Below, piece after piece: positions 1 to 11,143 of a stretch of DNA of 64,000 bases. The notes beneath the pieces were generated by a model. It did no database searches, had not been told where the DNA came from, and saw only the letters and a list, made by a program, of their open reading frames with translations. Positions within the stretch are counted from its first letter, which is position 1. Every line of letters begins with the position of its first letter. Origin of the DNA: Lepisosteus oculatus (taxonomy: Eukaryota > Chordata > Actinopteri > Semionotiformes > Lepisosteidae); contig NC_090716.1 of NCBI RefSeq assembly GCF_040954835.1, positions 2,033,605 to 2,097,604 on the forward strand, given 5' to 3'. Made by a program: the position numbers and the translations under genes.

Positions 1-1218
1 TGAACCAGGAGCCGCGAAAGTAAACAGCCCCCACGGCCCAGTACGATCAGATTAGTCTGTAAAGCTGAAAATAAAAAAGACTGGCGAGGAAGCTCTTAAG
101 GAAATATCCTCACTTTCTGGAATACTTGGGCCACACTGCCCCCTAGTGTCCTTGCAGGAATATGCTTGTTCTCTAACTCCAGCTGCCTTTGTGCGGACAT
201 GTGAAGACATACCTGTGTCTGGTCAATACTGGGATAACCCGATCCTCATATATAAAAAAACTGGGTCCCGGTCGGGTTTCAGAACAGTGACAACAACTCG
301 GCAGCCCCGAGATTTGAACCTGCAGCCCCAGTGCTGGGAACATGAGCCTCGGAGGGGTGCAGAGCAGGGCTCTCAGTCCTGCTGCTAGTGTCTTCCTCAC
401 TGCCCTTAATGGCTTAACTGAAGCCTTCGTTGGAAAAGGTGTGCGATCGGAGGTTTTTTTTCTACAGTTGTGATTTTACTTAGGAAATGCAATCGTTCAG
501 AGGCGACCTCCAAAACTTTTATGAACTGAGAACAGTTCAACAGTCCAAATACATCCTATTATTACTGTCTGTTAAGGTTTCAGTTGGAAAAATTCAGAGC
601 TTGGCCTTTTATTATTATTAAGAGGTGTTAGTGGGGCCAGCAGGGGGTGCTCAGCCTGCGGTCTGTGTGGGTCCTTATGCCCCAGTATAGTGACGGGGAC
701 ACTATACTGTAAACGGGCACTGTCCTTCGGATGAGACATAAAACCGAGGTTCTGACTCTCTGTGGTCATTAAAAACCCCAGGGTGTTTCTCGGAAAGAGT
801 AGGGGTGTAACCCCAGTGTCCTGGCCAAATTTCCCCCTGGCCTTTACCAGTCATGGCCTCCTAATAACCCCCCTCTCTGAACTGGCTTCATCACTCTGCT
901 CTCCTCCCCACTGAGAGCTGGTGTGTGTGAGAGGACTGGAGCATCATCCAGGTGGGGCTGCACACTGGTGGGGGTGGAGGGGATCCCCATGACCTGTAAA
1001 GAGCTCTGAGTGGAGTGTCCAGAAAAGCGCTATGTGTGTAAGCAATTATTAATATTACTATTATTATTATTGTCTCACTTGGGTGCATCACAGCTTCTCT
1101 CCAGAAGAGGGCGCTCTTACCTAAGCCGCCTGACTGACTTTTTTTTTGCAAAAGCATTTACAGTCGATTTCTTCCCGGCTGGGGTCGGTGATATTAACCG
1201 CCTTCCTCTTCCTCGCAG
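1..1218 (+). other. cd81: cd81 intron, left window edge
   Basis: This is intron sequence upstream of the first visible cd81 exon. I looked for the preceding tetraspanin exon (end of TM1 and the small extracellular loop) and did not find it, so the gene starts outside the window. Positions 1-570 show no recognisable feature apart from a CTCF-like motif at 136-149 on the minus strand. A 5S-type SINE fills about 600-1075. A second CTCF-like motif (one mismatch to the consensus) lies at 1101-1114, about 100 bases before the exon. Confidence 0.7.
600..1075 (+). repeat. 5S-rRNA-type SINE, head missing
   Basis: This is the body and tail of the SINE family found repeatedly in this window, in the orientation that ends in an ATT/TAA-rich tail (1050-1075). 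The copy begins at the segment AGTGGGGCCAGCAGGGGG and lacks the 5S-like head seen at 13270. Shared body blocks include CACTATACTG, the segment around GGAGGCCATGA (here as its reverse complement), and the tail block that reads AGCGCTTTACAGGTAATGGG on the other strand. Confidence 0.8.
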
Positions 1219-1316
1219 GAGTGTACATCCTCATCGCGGTGGGGGCCGTCATGATGTTTGTGGGATTCCTGGGCTGCTACGGTGCCATACAGGAGTCCCA
1301 GTGCCTTCTGGGTACG
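1219..1316 (+). CDS. cd81: cd81 exon: TM2 and inner loop
   Basis: The acceptor is CCTCTTCCTCGCAG and the donor is ACG|GTAAGT. The exon starts in phase 1 (two bases complete a glycine codon) and ends in phase 0. It encodes TM2 and the cytoplasmic loop through QCLLGT, nearly identical to human CD81. Confidence 0.95.
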
Positions 1317-4230
1317 GTAAGTGGATCTGGCTCTTGTGGCAGCTCGATGCCCCCCTCGCACCCCACATCTCTGGATCATGCTGGTGTGGTACATGCAGAA
1401 GTGACCCAGATCCTTACAGCCAGTGGAAAAGGAGAAGCCCGACGCCGTCCAATCTGTAAAACTGTCTCCGTTTTCTCTCTCTCCTCTCAGTTCTTCGCAT
1501 GCCTGGTCATCCTGTTCGCCTGCGAGGTGGCCGCTGGGATCTGGGGATTTATTAACAAGGACCAGGTAATCCTGAAAATCCCGCTGACGTAGCCCTGTGG
1601 CTTCTCGGATCGCCCTTCCGCTTGGGCCCGGAAAACATTCCCCGCTGAGACAGCTGATCCCCGTCGGGCTGAATTTGGGGGAAAACTACCTGTGGCGTTG
1701 CTCAATGTGTTTCTTGCCCGTCTTGCCAAGTCTCAGTGTCGTAAAAGCCTCCGTCATCGTCTGTGTGGGCCTTCGGATTCTGGTGGAATTGTAACAACAG
1801 CCGAATCCGATTCCCGCTGAAACTGAACTCAATCCGACTTCGGCGAAGTCTGAAAAGATTGAGATTCCTCCTCTTTTAACTTATGACAGAGTGAAAGAAT
1901 GTTCTGTAAAAGACTTGAAAGAGCAATGGATGACGTGCTTTTGGGGGTGATGACTGCTTTGCTCCTCTGCCCGGGAGGTGCTGGTGTCTTCGATGGCTGC
2001 TTGGAGTCCCCGGTCGAGAGGATTAGAAACACAGCGAACTGCCCGTTTCTTTTCCCCCTCAGATTTCCAAGGAGATGATTAAGTTCTACGATACAGCTTA
2101 TGACAGGGCCACTCTCGACACCTTGGTTCAGGAGGAGAAGAAAGGGGCGAAAGAGGTGCTGAAGGTGTTTCACGAAACGGTGAGCCTCCCTTTGCCTCTC
2201 TGACTCTGTCCTCACTGGCTCTGGCACTGTCCTCACTGTCCTCTCTGACTCTGTCCTCACTGTCCTCTCTGACTCTGTCCTCTCTGACTCTGTCCTCACT
2301 GTCCTCTCTGACTCTGTCCTCTCTGACTCTGTCCTCACTGGCTCTGGCACTGTCCTCTCTGACTCTGTCCTCACTGTCCTCTCTGGCTCTGTCCTCACTG
2401 TCCTCTCTGGCTCTGTCCTCTCTGACTCTGACACTGTCCTCTCTGACTCTGGCTATGTCCTCATTGACTCTGTCCTCACTGGCTCTGGCACTGTCCTCTC
2501 TGACTCTGGCTCTGTCCTCACTGTCCTCTCTGGCTCTGTCCTCACTGTCCTCTCTGACTCTGTCCTCTCTGACTCTGACACTGTCCTCACTGGCTCTGGC
2601 ACTGTCCTCTCTGACTCTGGCTCTGTCCTCACTGTCCTCTCTGACTCTGTCCTCACTGTCCTCTCTGACTCTGTCCTCTCTGACTCTGTCCTCACTGACT
2701 CTGGCTCTGTCCTCTTTGACTCTGGCTCTGTCCTCACTGTCCTCTCTGACTCTGTCCTCACTGACTCTGGCTCTGTCCTCTCTGACTCTGACACTGTCCT
2801 CACTGGCTCTGGCACTGTCCTCTCTGACTCTGGCTCTGTCCTCATTGACTCTGTCCTCACTAACTCTGGCACTGTCCTCACTGGCTCTGGCTTTGTCCTC
2901 TCTGACTCTGTCCACAGTGACACTAACACTGACTCTGACTCTGTCCTCACTGGCTCTGGCACTGTCCTCTCTGACTCTGGCTCTGTCCTCACTGACTCTG
3001 TCCTCTCTGACTCTGGCTCTGTCCTCTGTCAGAGTCAGTCTGACTCTGTCCTCTCTGACTCTGACTCTGTCCACAGTGACACTAACACTGGCTCTGGCTC
3101 TGTCCTCTCTGACTTTGGCTCTGTCCTCTATGATTCTGTCCTCTCTGACTCGCACTCTGTCCTCTCTGACTCTGTCTCCACCTGACTCTGTCCACAGTGA
3201 CGCCGACTCTGTCTCCACCTGACTCTGTCCACAGTGACGCCGACGCTGTCTCCTCCTGATTCTGTCTCTGTCCTCCATGACTCTGTCTCCACCTGACTCT
3301 GTCCACAGTGACGCCGACGCTGTCTCCTCCTGATTCTGTCTCTGTCCTCCATGACTCTGTCTCCACCTGACTCTGACCTCGTCAGTGACCCCCTGCCAGG
3401 AGTCCTGTCCTGTATGGCTGCATGGTGCCACTGCAGTGTGCAGTATTTGAAGTGGAGAAGCTCTAGCCTGAGTTAAAGTTCTTGGAATCCTCTCTCCCCT
3501 CAGCTGCAGTGCTGCGGTAAAGGCGCGGCGACAGCGTTTGTGGGCATGGTTTTCTCCGACATTTGTCCCAAAACATCTGTACAGGACGTCATCACAAATG
3601 TGGTAAGTGAGCTCTTGTCTTTCTGATTTTTCTTATATATATTATTATATTTTAGATATATATTTCTTGATATCACCAGAATCTTAAACACCCCATATAG
3701 CACGGATTTGAATGATGGTGGTGAGTTGCCGCTTTCTCCAAATGGCTCCACCTGACTCTGTCTCTGTCTTCTCCGACTCCTGTTGCTGGGTTTTCAGCAT
3801 ACTTGCTCTCAGACTCTGGGGTTTTAGTCCGGCCATAGTCTATAGTCCTGGCCAGTGGGCCTGAGAGGTCACTGAGAGCAGCTGTGTCGGGTGCTCTGTT
3901 GTACGGGTCTGGGTGCACACTGTTGCGGGCAGCGAAGTCGCCCGGCCTCACTCAGCTCTCTGTGGCCCCACAGAACTGCCACGACCGGATCAGGGAGCTG
4001 TTCTCCACCAAGCTGTACCTGATCGGGATCGCCGCTCTGATCGTGGCCGTGATCATGGTGCGTATTCCGAGCCGCCTGTCTGCCCCCCGCCCCGCCCCCT
4101 GACCTCTGACCTCTGACCTCCGACGGCCGACCTCTGACCTCTGACCCCCACCACCTTGTCCCCGCAGATCTTCGAGATGATTTTCAGCATGGTGCTCTGC
4201 TGCGGCATCCGGAACAACTCTGTGTACTGA
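1219..4230 (+). CDS. cd81: CD81 tetraspanin, 3' part (6 exons)
   Basis: Six exons (1219-1316, 1491-1565, 2063-2179, 3504-3602, 3974-4057, 4168-4230) join in phase to encode about 178 C-terminal residues. They match vertebrate CD81 from TM2 to the terminal SVY. Visible parts, in order: TM2 (GVYILIAVGAVMMFVGF), the inner loop with GCYGAIQES, TM3 (FFACLVILFACEV), the large extracellular loop with the tetraspanin CCG motif and two further cysteines (ICP and NCH) expected to pair with it, TM4 (LYLIGIAALIVAVIM) and a short tail ending CGIRNNSVY. CD81 organises membrane microdomains and partners such as CD19 and integrins; that role is family knowledge. The last 176 or so human residues align nearly one to one, with about two extra residues in the large loop. 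The start codon and TM1 lie left of the window. CD9 is the main alternative, but GFLGCYGAIQESQCLLGT and the SVY end fit CD81 better. Confidence 0.96.
1491..1565 (+). CDS. cd81: cd81 exon: TM3
   Basis: The acceptor is CTCTCCTCTCAG and the donor CAG|GTAATC. The exon has 25 codons, phase 0 to phase 0, encoding TM3 and the start of the large loop, ending WGFINKDQ. Confidence 0.95.
2063..2179 (+). CDS. cd81: cd81 exon: large loop, first half
   Basis: The acceptor is TTTCCCCCTCAG and the donor ACG|GTGAGC. It has 39 codons, starting ISKEMIKFYDTAY and ending VLKVFHET. The human counterpart ends VVKTFHET. This is the variable helical part of the large extracellular loop and differs most from human. 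Confidence 0.93.
2185..3390 (+). repeat. 1.2 kb minisatellite in a cd81 intron
   Basis: The array is built from 12-18 base variants of TGTCCTCTCTGACTCTG and TGTCCTCACTGGCTCTGGCA. It fills most of the intron between the two large-loop exons. The unit lengths are mostly multiples of three, so long open frames run through it on both strands (255 codons on +, up to 450 on -). These read as monotonous LSSLTL or SEDRVRED repeats and I do not regard them as genes. From about 3170 the unit changes to a longer form containing CCACCTGACTCTGTCCACAG. Confidence 0.93.
3504..3602 (+). CDS. cd81: cd81 exon: CCG motif of large loop
   Basis: The acceptor is CTCTCCCCTCAG and the donor GTG|GTAAGT. It has 33 codons starting LQCCGKGAATAF. 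It holds the tetraspanin-defining CCG motif and a third cysteine in SDICPK. Confidence 0.94.
3974..4057 (+). CDS. cd81: cd81 exon: last loop cysteine and TM4
   Basis: The acceptor is GTGGCCCCACAG and the donor ATG|GTGCGT. It has 28 codons from NCHDRIRELF to AVIM, giving the fourth loop cysteine and most of TM4. Confidence 0.95.
4168..4230 (+). CDS. cd81: cd81 terminal coding exon
   Basis: The acceptor is CTTGTCCCCGCAG. Twenty codons (IFEMIFSMVLCCGIRNNSVY) are followed by TGA at 4228-4230. The end of TM4, the juxtamembrane cysteines and the SVY tail match human CD81 closely. Confidence 0.96.
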   Translation: MFEMIFSMVLCCGIRNNSVY

Positions 4231-4807
4231 GCCCCGCAGCGAGAGATGGGAGAGACAGGAGAGATGCCTGCCTCCTCCAGATGGCCTGTGTTCACCTATG
4301 AAGAGAGTTTTTTTTTTTTTAATGTTGTTCTGTTTTTTATTTTCGGATCACTTCTTACTGTAGTTGCTTGCCCAGTTATTTCAGTCTTACTCAATGATTT
4401 GTTTGCAGAGGAGTTTTATAAAGTCGCGATTATAATGTGTTACAGCAAAGGTCTGAAATTCGGTCATTGCCCTGGCCTAAGACAGCATGTGAAATCAGCG
4501 TAATTTTAAAAACTTATCTGGGATTTGAACTGTAACATACAGTATATACATAATGTGTGTATGTGTTTATTATTTTAAGCCCTGCTTCTCGGCAGGACAC
4601 CAGACATTTAACCGTTTTTTATGTTTTATTTTCTATGTAGATATCTATACTGTATATATTCGCAGTACATTATATTTCACCAGTGTGGGCGCACTGTGGT
4701 TTGCCCCTGGGTTTTGGCGACCTGTTGTTCAGCTTCCTTGAATTTCATGTGGGGAAAGAGCTCTGTGCACTTGCAGATCGCATGCAGCCGATGGACCGCT
4801 TGAAGAA

Positions 4808-5285
4808 AGGACTCTGCTGAGTCGCAGTCAGGGAGGAGATTGTGTGTTCAGGACTCTGCTGAGTCGCAGTCAGGGAGGAGATTGTGTGTTCAGGACTCTG
4901 CCGAGTCGCAGTCAGGGAGGAGATTGTGTGTTCAGGACTCTGCCGAGTCGCAGTCAGGGAGGAGATTGTGTTCAAGACTGCTGAGTCGCAGTCAGGGATG
5001 AGACCGTGTGCCCAGGACTGCTGAGTCGCAGTCAGGGATGAGACTGGGTGAGTTCAGGACTCTGCTGAGTCGCAGTCAGGGATGAGACTGGGTGAGTTCA
5101 GGACTCTGCTGAGTCGCAGTCAGGGATGAGACTGGGTGAGTTCAGGACTCTGCTAAGTCGCAGTCAGGGATGAGACTGGGTGAGTTCAGGACTCTGCTAA
5201 GTCGCAGTCAAGGATGAGACTGGGTGAGTTCAGGACTCTGCTGAGTCGCAGTCAGGGATGAGACTGTGTGTATGCCCAGGACTTT
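4808..5285 (+). repeat. ~42-46 bp tandem array downstream of cd81
   Basis: About eleven copies of a unit containing GGACTCTGCTGAGTCGCAGT followed by CAGGGAGGAGATTGTGTGTT or the variant GGGATGAGACTGGGTGAGTT. The first copies are 42 bases apart and the later ones about 46. The array would lie in the cd81 3' UTR if that UTR is long. Confidence 0.92.
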
Positions 5286-5589
5286 TTTTAGACTTTTTCT
5301 TTTTCAGACGTTTGCTCTTGTCGAGCTTCTGACTCGCTCTCGGCTTAGCAGTGACCTGGCTGACTCTTGCGGTTTGAGTAAGTTTGTCGTGACGCCGCCC
5401 TGTTCCTCACGGCGCTGGGGTTGAAGCTCTCTCCCCTGTCACAGGAGACACCCTGACCCTGGACATTCCCATCAGCGGGCTGAGGAGTGAGGAGAAAATA
5501 ACATTCTAATAACGATAGACCAAGAAAATAATTAGCTCACCGGCTTTAATCAGCTGTGCCCACCCCTGTCATGCCGCACATTCCGGAAC

Positions 5590-5800
5590 TTTCTCAAAAA
5601 CCTGGAACAGGAGGTGGATCTTTACCCAAAGAGTTGTGGGAGTCTGGAACAAAGCTACCCAGCCATGTTGGTGAGGCCGATACCTGGCTTCTCTCAAGAC
5701 ACAGCTGGATCCTGGGATCAATTAGCTGCTAACCCCCAAAGCGATGTAGATGAGCAGAACGATCTCTCCTCATTTATAACCTCTCCCGTGTCAATTAGTA
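5590..5800 (+). repeat. LINE 3'-end relic
   Basis: The segment with CCCAAAGAGTTGTGGGAGTC, a CTGGATCCTGGGATCAATTA block and an AGATGAGCAGAAC block resembles the 3' end of fish CR1/L2-like LINE ORF2. There the usual reading is FTQRVVGVWN followed by a hydrophilic C-terminus. A related copy lies at about 6385-6550. The identification is from remembered consensus and the copy is decayed. Confidence 0.5.
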
Positions 5801-6384
5801 AATAGCTCCTTTTATGTAGTTTTCGACAGCTCTTTTTGTAGGAAGCCATCTCAGCGCTGCGAACAGCAGTAGTCTGCGTGTTTGAGGGGCAGGGTTAGAT
5901 GGGTGAAGTCTCTGGGAGGCTCTAGGGACACAGCCGATTCTGGCCTCGGCGGGGGGGGCTGTGCTGGAGCAGATCGGAGCCCTGAAAGGCGAGAGACGCA
6001 GGTATCGTGACTCGGACTGGGCTGTCTCCTGCTGCGGTCTGTCTCATCCAGCTGTGGGACTGAATTGACCAGGTTGCTAAGCCGCCCCCGAGCTGGCTGT
6101 GGTGCACAAATCCTGTATTTTTGATACCCATTTATTTGGTCACCCCTGCTTTGCAGGGTGAGTTCGTTTAATGCTGAATGAAGGTAATGTTATTATTGCT
6201 GTCATTAATGTTCAGGCTAGAGTCATGTCAGCTCTGTTCTTGTCGATTTCTAAAGACTTGCTCCACATCGATGCTAGAAGTCCGACAGTTCGCCAAAAGC
6301 CACTTTCTGTGCAGGTTGTGCCACAGGCTCCTACCGTGGTTCCCCAGTTCCATGGATGTGTCTTTAACCAAAAAAAAAAAGCGT

Positions 6385-6550
6385 GCCTGTACACAAAGGG
6401 TTGTGGGGGTATGGAGCAAGATTTCCCACATGGGGTTGACCCTCCCGGTATCCGGACTGGATAAGATCCTCCAGTCCATTGGCTACAAGATGGCAAGCGA
6501 GCTGTATCGATCGATCAGCCTGCACTCCTTCGCTAGCATGTTGCTCTAAG
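6385..6550 (+). repeat. LINE 3'-end relic, second copy
   Basis: An open stretch reads TQRVVGVWSKI and, after GLTLPVSG, LDKILQSIGYK. This is the C-terminal signature of CR1/L2-type ORF2 proteins. It is a short fragment with no flanking reverse-transcriptase core. Confidence 0.55.
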
Positions 6551-8189
6551 GTTCTCCATGAGATTGGTGTTTCGGTCTGCTTCTGACCAGACAGGAGTAA
6601 GACACAAACCAAGAAAAAGCGGCCTTATTTTTTTTGGGGGGGGGGTTTGCGTAATTAAATACCACCCCCCCCTTGTCCATTATAGGTAAAGAGGCAAAAA
6701 CGAAAGTTTTTTTTTCCCTCTTTTTGTAAAAAAAAACGGGTTATGGTTACTGCCACTGCTATACAGGTGCCAAGTTCGAGATCACTCGGTTGTGAAGGGC
6801 ATTTTTCTTCTTGTTCAGGCCTGTTGAAGGGGATACACCACATGAGAAACGCATTAAGTTGTGCAGCAGATCCACGTGTGAAATTCTATAATGGGGAAAA
6901 ACTCGTCTGTCCTGCTGGCTTCTTCACCACCGAGGAAAAAAATACCTGCATTTGGACTCCTATCCACTAGATGGTGCTACTTAGACATGTAGCCCATCAT
7001 AATACCAAAGTACAAGCACTATCCTAAAACAAAATTCTCCCCGACCTCCGAAATACAGAAATTTGTATGCTTGGCTACTAAGTGACATTTCTGTCCGCTG
7101 TAATCCTCTCCTGTTAACACGTAGAGCTTGTGCCTATATTCATATATATATATCAGTCTTTCAACATGTACAGCTATATAGAATTGTACTAAAAACTATG
7201 TAAAATCTGATTTTTGTATTTTTTTCCTGGTACAGGAGCATGGAGTTGAAATCCTATGTGCTGGTTATAAAAATGATCTTTAAAAATATACATATGAATT
7301 ACTCGCTTGTCCTTGTACACTTTATTTTAACGAATGAGATTTGGTTAGATTTATGTAACCGTTTTTCAGAGCTTCTGTTTGCTGTTAAATCTGCTGTCTT
7401 CTGAGTGAACTCAGTTTACCTAGGTAAATTACATTGCATGGTGCGGTATTTCGTTTTCCATGTTCTCCTCTGGTTTTACCTGGCTTTTACCACAATTTCA
7501 TGGCACTTTACTATACTTTTTTCTGATTGTTTCAGGGGGAGGGGTATGGTTCAGTTCCCGGCTGAATCTCGGAGCTCGTACTGGGACCTGAGCTATTTCT
7601 AATCACACCTTGGAAAAAAATCAGAATATAAGATCTCTCCTGCATGCTGGTGGTTCAAAGTGTTGGTTCCGGAGGAGCATTCCATCTGTTTAGTTCTCGT
7701 CGAGACTGAAATTGCAGGCAAATTGATTTCAGTTTCCTATTTTAAGTGTTCTAAACTTTTCTTTCAGCTGCATATCTGAATAGACGTTTTAAACGTCTGC
7801 AGCAGGTGTCAGCGTTGCACCAGTGACCACATCCCAGTACCCCCCCCCTTCGGTGTGTCAGCTGAAACTAATCGGTCTCAAGTAGAAGAAAAAAAGTTTT
7901 TCATTCCCACCTGTCTGCTAGGCGTTTCCTTCTCTTTTGGTCAAAACTAAATTTTGCATAAATTCTCCAGTAGCAAGTTGACGAGACACTGCATCAGGTT
8001 CTGGCTGAGCCAGACAGCAGCTCGGTTGTGGTCATCAGTTAGCGCTGGCGATTGGGGGCCCAGCTGGATGGGGGGGTCCCCAGGACCAGGAGTGAGACCC
8101 CCCCCCCCCCCTGCACATGCCAGCAAGCTCCTCCCCTCCTCCGGGGTTCATCCGGGAGCCCTGACATCTCGGCCTCCTGGTTTTTCTTT

Positions 8190-8460
8190 TTTTCCCCCAT
8201 TTTATTGTTTACTGCTTCTTCACCATGAAGGTGGTGGAGTGCGGGGAGGGAGAGAGGAATAGTTTTCGAAGGGGATTCAACGCGAAACGGAGAAAGGTGG
8301 TGGCGAAATCATTCGGCCCGGGCGGAGAGAACTCCGCGCTGGGCACCGCTGACGAGACGCGCAGCTTTTTGGGAACGCGGCCCGGAGCTGCTGTATCGCG
8401 TCGGTGGTGTTTGGGGGGTGGGAATAAAGGGAAGAGGTTGTGTGGAGTGGGGTGAAAGTC
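8190..8460. other. CpG-rich segment, function unknown
   Basis: This block is markedly richer in CpG than its surroundings. It contains CACCATGAAGG (a good translation-start context at 8225) and a 76-codon open frame starting MKVVECGEGE. I do not recognise the frame. A promoter or first exon of an unannotated transcript ending near 9.93 kb is possible but unproven. Confidence 0.3.
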
Positions 8461-9878
8461 GAGGAGGAAAACTTTGGAGACGGTAGCGGATTTAGCGAGT
8501 CGGATTCATGGCTTAGATTCCAAGAATACCGGCAAGAGTGCGTGACTGCGTTCGCAGTTTACTGAGCTCGTCTGCCCATTAGTCCGAAGAGGGAAAGAGC
8601 TTGGCAGGTAAACAGAGGCAGGCGTCCAGACCTCTGTGGTGGGCACTGGGATGGGGAACCTACCCCAAGGGCTGGCTGGGACCTGCAGTGTGAGCGCAGG
8701 GCCAGACGTACACGCTGGAGACTGGTGGGGGAATTCTTGTTCACCCATTCCGCCTGGCAGGTGGAGGCTCTCCTGTCTCTCCTCTCAAGCTACGCTCGCG
8801 TGGAGCAAATGGTTTTGCTCTCCGTGGAAAAACGCGACGATAAGCTTCCAATAAAACGCTTGCCTTCTTGCGGTGTTTATTTCTAAGGCTAAGGACAGGT
8901 GCGGGCGAACTGCTTTTAGTGTTTTCGCAGAATCCATGCGTGGTGTTTTGCACTGCATGCACGGTGCAGATCCTTAACAGAAGCAACTCGGGATTGTTCC
9001 TGGTTTTTTCCCTCCTGCTCACTAACCCTAGGAGAAGGAGTGGCTTCTCAAACCCAGGGCGTAGCACAGGCGTAGGATTAGGAGGATAAGCTTGTGGGCC
9101 TTCCATAGCTAATGCTCACAGCCCGTAGCACGATCTACAGCCGACATCTCTGACCTGCTTCCTGCAGTTATTACTGCACCTAGTGTTTCAGTCCTAAAGC
9201 ACCCTGACTCAGAAGAGGCCTTGCCAGCGACCAGCCAAAAGGCTTTCGTTGGGAAAAGGGCAGTTTCCCAGTTTAATTGGCGCGCGATCGGGCTCGTTTC
9301 CTTAGGGAACGTCTCTGGCAGAAGCGCGCTTTTGATTTTGGCCTTCCGATCCAGTGTGGTGCGTGCTCAGCAAGAAGTCCAGTCCAGTTCCCGGTCGTGA
9401 CCTGGGCAGCGTCCCGTCCTCTGTCCTCATGGCCGCACGCTTTGGCTGTCCCCGAAGCCCCCACCCCCTTCTCCCCGGTCGTGATCTCCAGGCGTCCAAG
9501 GCGGGGGCTGCTGGGAGTGCTGACAGGTCGCACGCTGCCTGAAGGATGGGTTCTAAAATCTGTCCCGGGTGGAGTTTTTTTTAGATTGCAGACTGGGAAG
9601 CTCATTCATGCAACAGATTCGAGTGACCTGGTCAGCCCTGTGACTCCAGTAGCCATCGCGCACTGCGACTGGCAGGTGTGTCGGACCGGGGCTGGCGAGC
9701 CGGCACCTCCAGCTCTCTCATGCAGTTGGCACCTGTAACCCCCCCCCACCCCTGACCCCCCCTGCAGAGCATGAGCCTGTGCTTGTATGCCAGTATTGGT
9801 GTCTGTGCCCGTCGGTGTGCCTCTCTCTCAGTGTGGATGCTGTCTATATTCTCGGAAAAGAAAAGCAGACTATTGGAG
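8461..9878. other. No recognised gene
   Basis: Mixed-composition sequence with several open frames under 155 codons, none with a family resemblance I can name. It leads into the polyadenylation-type end at 9879-9933. Confidence 0.4.
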
Positions 9879-9933
9879 AATAAAAAAAGAAAGAGTTGCT
9901 CTGTTGTGTACTTAACTTTGTATTTGAAATAAA
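9879..9933 (+). promoter_or_regulatory. Two polyadenylation signals (AATAAA)
   Basis: AATAAA occurs at 9879-9884 and 9928-9933, separated by a GT/T-rich stretch (TTGCTCTGTTGTGTAC) of the kind expected downstream of a cleavage site. Together they look like a real + strand transcript end. Which transcript ends here, extended cd81 or an unrecognised RNA, cannot be decided from sequence. Confidence 0.5.
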
Positions 9934-10289
9934 GATATACGGAATGAATCCAGCGCCTTTGTTCATCCTGGTTTTTAATTTCCCTTGTAGCAACGGAAGG
10001 GAGTTGTTCCCGTTCACATGTGTATATGCTTTTTCATTTCATTGTGCACTCTCTAGATAGAGCCTGATTGCCTTTATTGTGCCACGAGATGACAAGAATA
10101 ATAAAGCTCTTCAGAGGAATGAGCAGCACATGAAAAGCCTTTGAGAACACAGGGTGACGATACAATAAAGATCCCTGGACAGCAGGACAGTGCCGTCCCT
10201 CCCAATCGGACTGGGCACTGTGCAGCAGCTTCTGCTTTGAGGCTCCACAAGGGTAAACAGGGCTGTTGCAATGGAGCTCACCTGGAGAA

Positions 10290-10470
10290 ATAACATTTTC
10301 CGGGCAGCACGGTGATCTGGCCTTTAGCACTGCTGCTCTTAAGAGCTCTCGGTTCCTGGGTTTGGTCGTGGCTACCTTCTGTGCGGAGTTTGCATGGTCA
10401 CCCTGTGTTCACATAGGTATTTGCTCTGGTTTCCATCACCGTGGCAAGCACACAGTGGCTAGGTTATAGG
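10290..10470 (+). repeat. Degraded tRNA-headed SINE
   Basis: The segment GGGCAGCACGGTGATCTGG with a following TTAGCACTGCTGCTC and GTGCGGAGTTTGCATGG matches the common fish element beginning GGCAGCACGGTGGCGCAGTGG. It is heavily mutated. Better copies of the same family run in the opposite orientation at 26286-26740, 43740-44115 and 60490-60835. Confidence 0.55.
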
Positions 10471-11143
10471 TGACATTAAATCTCCTTTGTGTGTATGCAC
10501 TTGTGTGTGTGTGTATATGTTTGTGAGTGTGTGTGCGCGCACATGTATGTGCGTGTATGTCCCATTCAAGGCAGAACTCTCCTTGCCCCCGTCGATCCCA
10601 GGAGGTGCCTTTAGTTGCCATAACTTTTCCTGGGAATAAGCTTTTCGCTGCTGGATGGTGTTTGCTGCAATATGGATCGATCTGCTTGGTTCCTTTTTTT
10701 TTTAAAGAGGGAAACAATCATATTTAACTTTAATGTGCTGCTTGATACATCTTTATCTGTTGGTCAAAAAGAAACTATGAAGTATGAATTAAGTGTTAGA
10801 GGAGCATGATTAAAATGCAATAACGGCAAGAGGTCCTCCTGCTCAATTTAAATTGGCTGGCTGCTGACTGTGAGATGGGGTGGGGCAACTTCAATCTCAG
10901 CTCTTGCTAACAACCAAAAGTCCGCGCAGAAATAAGAAAAAGAAATCCTTTCGGGCCCTGGAATGAAATGAAAGCCCCTGACAGGAAGATCCCTCTGGCT
11001 CTGCAAGTGGGAGAGCTGTTCCTGCATGAGCCCGACACGCCAGGCGACTCGGAGCCAGACTGTGGGGCACGAGGGAGAAGGCGGAGCTCGCCCAGACACC
11101 AGCAGTACCTGTATCGAATCCTGACAGCTACCGGGACAGGGAG

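Larger units (their letters stand above)
4231..8190 (+). other. cd81 3' UTR and downstream sequence
   Basis: The first roughly 550 bases after the stop are AT-rich and UTR-like, with long T runs (4308-4320), but I see no AATAAA close to the stop. Apart from the tandem array and LINE relics listed separately, I see no gene here. If the first strong polyadenylation signals (about 9880-9933) serve cd81, the 3' UTR would be about 5.7 kb, which is long for this gene. An earlier non-canonical site is equally possible. Confidence 0.45.

Noticed and set aside
2079..3431. 450-codon minus-strand and 255-codon plus-strand open frames
   Set aside because: They are monotonous translations of a tandem repeat whose unit length is a multiple of three; no start context, domain or splice logic supports a protein.
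4808..5285. CRISPR-like array
   Set aside because: Units are contiguous tandem copies without unique spacers, in a vertebrate genome.
9277..9738. 153-codon plus-strand frame as a gene
   Set aside because: No family resemblance, overlapping frames on both strands of a GC-rich stretch, and no splice or start support.
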